The position numbers and the translations under genes are program-made. The notes under the pieces were generated by a model. The model was given only the letters and a program-made list of their open reading frames with translations. It had not been told where the DNA came from and searched no databases. Positions 61,453-64,000 of a stretch of 64,000 bases of DNA are shown in pieces (position 1 is the stretch's first letter; each line of letters starts with the position of its first letter). Source of the stretch: Frigoribacterium sp. PhB24 (lineage in GTDB: Bacteria > Actinomycetota > Actinomycetes > Actinomycetales > Microbacteriaceae); the NCBI RefSeq assembly GCF_003755185.1, contig NZ_RKIC01000012.1, forward strand, positions 62,001-126,000, given 5' to 3'.

Positions 61453-62444
61453 CGGGTGGCCTCGCCGTCGGCTGCGGACGACCCGCCGACGAATCGGTCG
61501 GTCGCGGCGATCAACGCGTCGAGGATGCCCGGCTCGTCGAAGGCGTGCCCGGCGTCGTCGACCAGGACGAACTCGGCGTCGGGCAGCGCGGCGTGCAGGT
61601 CGAAGGCCGTGGTCGCCGGGGTGCAGAGGTCGTAGCGGCCCTGCACGATGACCGTCGGGATGTGCGAGACGAGGTGAGCGTCGCGGATCAGTTGGCCCTC
61701 GTCGAGGAAGCCGCGGTGGGCGAAGTAGTGGTTCTCGATGCGGGCGAAGGCCAGCGCGAACGCCGGGTCGGAGTACCGCTCGACCAGGTCGGGGCGGGGC
61801 AGCAGGGTGATCGCCGAGGCCTCCCACGACGACCAGGCCACGGCGGCGGGCCCGTGGACGGCGGGGTCGGGATCGGCGAGGAGTCGCGCATAGGCCTCGA
61901 TCAGCTCGCCGGGGCGCCGTTGGTCGACCGGCACCGGGGCGAGGTAACCCTGCCACCGGTCGGGCAGCACGTTCGACGCCGCGCCTTCGTAGAACCAGTC
62001 GAGCTCGCTCTGTCGCAGAGTGAAGACGCCCCGCAGCACGAGTTCGGTGACCCGGTCGGGGTGGGTCTCGGCATAGGCCAACGCCAGGGTCGACCCCCAC
62101 GAGCCGCCGAACACCTGCCAGCGGTCGATGCCGAGGTGCTCGCGCAACGTCTCGAGGTCGGCCACGAGGTGCGGCGTCGTGTTCGTCGAGAGGTCGGTGC
62201 CGAACGTGCCCGCGTGGGGCGTGCTGCGGCCCGCCCCGCGCTGGTCGAGCAGCACGATGCGGTAACGCTGTGGGTCGAACAGGCGGCGGTGCGCGGGCGA
62301 CGACCCGCTGCCGGGCCCGCCGTGCAGGAACACCACCGGCTTGCCGTCGGGGACGCCGCATTCCTCCCACCAGACGTGCTGGCCGTCGCCGACGTCGAGC
62401 AGGCCGGAATCGTACGGTTCGATCTCGGGGTAGAGCTGGCGCAT
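61449..62444 (-). CDS. pip: Prolyl iminopeptidase
   Basis: 331 residues, alpha/beta hydrolase of family S33. HGGPGSG oxyanion loop, nucleophile GGSWGS (near residue 112), Asp in GRYDLCTP and His in DDAGHAFDEP make the full triad. Releases N-terminal proline from peptides. ATG 62444 is fixed by TACGCT 7 nt upstream; the longer open frame is an antisense shadow. Operon with the epimerase-like gene. Confidence 0.94.
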   Translation of the reverse strand: MRQLYPEIEPYDSGLLDVGDGQHVWWEECGVPDGKPVVFLHGGPGSGSSPAHRRLFDPQRYRIVLLDQRGAGRSTPHAGTFGTDLSTNTTPHLVADLETLREHLGIDRWQVFGGSWGSTLALAYAETHPDRVTELVLRGVFTLRQSELDWFYEGAASNVLPDRWQGYLAPVPVDQRRPGELIEAYARLLADPDPAVHGPAAVAWSSWEASAITLLPRPDLVERYSDPAFALAFARIENHYFAHRGFLDEGQLIRDAHLVSHIPTVIVQGRYDLCTPATTAFDLHAALPDAEFVLVDDAGHAFDEPGILDALIAATDRFVGGSSAADGEATR

Positions 62445-62451
62445 GCCGACG

Positions 62452-62457
62452 AGCGTA
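62452..62457 (-). promoter_or_regulatory. -10 hexamer TACGCT for leaderless pip
   Basis: Minus-strand TACGCT ends 7 nt before ATG 62444. Confidence 0.6.
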
Positions 62458-62481
62458 GCCGCGGGTGCCGACACCGGCAGG

Positions 62482-62518
62482 GGAGGCGCGGTGCCTGTGG
62501 GCGGTGACCCGCGCCTCC
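62482..62518. terminator. Inverted pair of dispersed GGAGGCGCGG motif
   Basis: GGAGGCGCGG (62482-62491) and its reverse complement (62509-62518), 17-nt loop. It lies 46 bp downstream of the DUF1810 gene on the minus strand and upstream of pip. Confidence 0.55.
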
Positions 62519-62563
62519 TCGACCGGGGACGAGCCGTCTCGCGACGCGGGGCCGCCGACGAGG

Positions 62564-62989
62564 TCAGAGGCGGGCGACGGTCAGGTCGTCCTCGACGCCG
62601 CCGAACCAGCGCTCGAGCACGGAACGGAACGCGGGCTCGGCCGGGTCGGCCCGCCCGAAGAGCGTCATCGACGAGCGCAGCTTGAGGGCGTCGATGCCGC
62701 CCATCAGGTCGTCGGCGCTCGCCGCATCCGCCTCGGCCGCGACACCCGCCGCCTCGCACAGCCGTGGGCCGAGCACGGGGTGCGCGAGGTAGGCCCGCGC
62801 CTCGTCGAGCGAGCGGATCGCGTAGGTGCGGTCCATGCCGCTGCGACCGAGGCCGGCGATCTGCGGGAAGACGAACCACATCCAGTGCGAGGACTTCCGC
62901 CCCCGGCGCAGCTCGGCGAGGGCCTGGTCGTGGGTGCCGCCCGCGTCCTGGGCGTCGACGTACCGGTCGAGGTCGAAGGGATCGCTCAT
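62564..62989 (-). CDS. DUF1810 protein
   Basis: 141 residues, full length for the family. FDLDRYVDAQ, AELRRGRKSSHWMWFVFPQIAGLGRS and the C-terminal MTLFGRADPAEPAFRSVLERWFGG (parts) are characteristic. Helical; function not established. ATG 62989 has TAGAAC at the leaderless position, a near match to TANNNT. Single gene. Confidence 0.9.
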   Translation of the reverse strand: MSDPFDLDRYVDAQDAGGTHDQALAELRRGRKSSHWMWFVFPQIAGLGRSGMDRTYAIRSLDEARAYLAHPVLGPRLCEAAGVAAEADAASADDLMGGIDALKLRSSMTLFGRADPAEPAFRSVLERWFGGVEDDLTVARL

Positions 62990-63114
62990 CGACCCGTTCT
63001 ACGCCTCGCACGTCGAGTCATCGCCCCCTGGTGCGGCCGTCGTGGCCGACGCTAGTCTGGTCGGCTGCCCTGCCGGGCGGCGGACGACGTCCCCGCCTCG
63101 ACCCCGGAGCCCCC

Positions 63115-64000
63115 GTGACCGACATCGTGATCGACGAGATCGTCGTGCCCAGCACCCTCGACCCTGACGCCGCCTCCGGGCCCGGGCCCGGCCCCGACCA
63201 CGCCGACCGCGTCGCCGCCTACGTCGAGGCGATCGCCCTCGAGAACGCCGTCCAGGCCGAGGTGCTCGGCTTCGGCGACCTCGACTTCGGCCCGGCCGAG
63301 CAGCTGCCGCAGTGGCACGACCCGTTCACGCAGCGTCGGCTGTTCGTCGTGCGGGCCGAGGGTCGCATCATCGGCCAGGCCACGTACGAGACCTTGTCCG
63401 ACCCGGCGGTCACGACCTGCTGGTCGTGGGTCGCCGTCGCCCCCGAGCACCGCCGCCGCGGTCTCGGCACAGCGCTGCTCGACCACGTCGAAGCCGTCGC
63501 CCGCGCCGCCGGCCGGACCGACGCGATCTCCTTCGTGGCCTCCGGCCAGGGCGTCGCAGCCGGCCAGGGCGTCGCCGCGGGCCCGGCCGCCGTCATCGCC
63601 CCGGCCGACCGCCTCGAGGCCTCGACCGGTCACGGGTGCGTGCCCCGCGCCTCCTCGGAGGTCCGGTTCGCGCTCTCGCGCGGCTACGCGCTCGGCCAGG
63701 TCGAGCGCATCAGCCGCCTCCCGCTGCCGGTGGACGAGGAGGCGCTGGCCACGATCCGCTCCGAGGCGCTCGCCGCGGCGGGTGACGAGTACCGCGTCCA
63801 CACGTGGTCGGGCCCCACGCCCCGGCGGTGGCAGTCCGACGTCGCGGCCATGGCGACCGCCCTGAGCACCGACGCACCGATGGGCGACGTGCCCGAGCCC
63901 GAGGACGTCTGGACCGTCGAACGCCTCGTCGAGGCCGAGCAGCGACGGGCCACGAGCGGGCGTGCATCGCTGACCGCAGCGGCCGAGCACGTGCCGACGG
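63115..64000 (+). CDS. GNAT-family acetyltransferase, 3' truncated by window edge
   Basis: Open to the last base (295 codons). One GNAT domain in residues 45-200: VVRAEGRIIGQATYETL, then VAVAPEHRRRGLGTALLDHVE with the acetyl-CoA loop (R-R-R-G-L-G). A GQGVAAGQGVAAG direct repeat interrupts the later strand. A second half follows (RVHTWSGPTPRRWQSD) as in tandem-GNAT actinobacterial proteins; its end is missing. A dispersed-motif copy reads VPRASSEV. GTG 63115 follows GGAG by 6 nt; TAGTCT at 63052-63057 is a plausible -10. Confidence 0.82.
   Translation, partial: MTDIVIDEIVVPSTLDPDAASGPGPGPDHADRVAAYVEAIALENAVQAEVLGFGDLDFGPAEQLPQWHDPFTQRRLFVVRAEGRIIGQATYETLSDPAVTTCWSWVAVAPEHRRRGLGTALLDHVEAVARAAGRTDAISFVASGQGVAAGQGVAAGPAAVIAPADRLEASTGHGCVPRASSEVRFALSRGYALGQVERISRLPLPVDEEALATIRSEALAAAGDEYRVHTWSGPTPRRWQSDVAAMATALSTDAPMGDVPEPEDVWTVERLVEAEQRRATSGRASLTAAAEHVPT

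Overview
The window is a 64 kb stretch of a very GC-rich chromosome. Its GTG starts, frequent 1-14 nt ATGA/GTGA gene overlaps, many leaderless genes with a TANNNT hexamer 7 nt before the start codon, and gene content (Lhr next to a Nei-type glycosylase, DUF1653, DUF3140, DUF1810) point to a high-GC actinobacterium. A member of Microbacteriaceae (Frigoribacterium/Curtobacterium-like) is my best inference. I see no tRNA, rRNA, CRISPR array, transposase or phage gene.

Bases 1-16,800 hold a nearly complete purine-degradation island: a xanthine/uracil-type permease (cut by the window edge), xanthine dehydrogenase (FeS-Mo fusion plus FAD subunit), guanine deaminase, urate oxidase, HIU hydrolase, OHCU decarboxylase, allantoinase, allantoate amidohydrolase, a ureidoglycine-glyoxylate aminotransferase type enzyme, an AtzH-amidase fusion that resembles fused HpxZ-HpxY (oxalurate use), a formamidase/acetamidase family protein, an RpiR-type regulator, an MBL hydrolase and a YoaK-like membrane protein. 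Together they would take guanine and xanthine through urate and allantoin to ureidoglycine and then oxalurate. Two 18-bp repeats 30 bp apart in the divergent urate oxidase promoter look like operators.

Bases 17,000-31,900 are mixed: esterase, AI-2E-type permease, secreted transglycosylase-like protein, then a lactococcin-972-like bacteriocin operon (24,654-25,040 precursor, 22,475-24,577 seven-TM-type membrane protein, 21,649-22,488 ABC ATPase). After this come a transglutaminase-like protein, a glucose-6-phosphate dehydrogenase, an SDR, a GH18 lipoprotein and several small unknowns.

Bases 32,000-38,300 carry the most striking locus: a processive GT2 synthase, an HlyD-like partner translationally overlapped with it, and a GH81 beta-1,3-glucanase lipoprotein. 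This looks like a beta-glucan exopolysaccharide system similar in logic to cellulose synthase plus glucanase or rhizobial BgsA/BgsB.

Bases 38,300-50,000 contain two paralogous membrane-anchored PQQ-like beta-propellers, a small membrane gene with no ordinary start codon, a NarL/DesK-type two-component pair next to an amidoligase, a secreted three-repeat protein, a MarR-SDR divergon with clear operators, and an amino acid permease. Bases 50,000-64,000 hold peroxiredoxin, Nei, the giant helicase Lhr, azoreductase, aldo/keto reductase, PAP2 phosphatase, SDRs, prolyl iminopeptidase and a cut-off GNAT protein.

The window also contains several families of non-coding repeats: three 58-bp near-palindromes, two related three-arm elements, a 22-bp perfect palindrome present twice, and a dispersed GGAGGCGCG(GGTCG) motif seen tens of times, sometimes as inverted pairs after genes.
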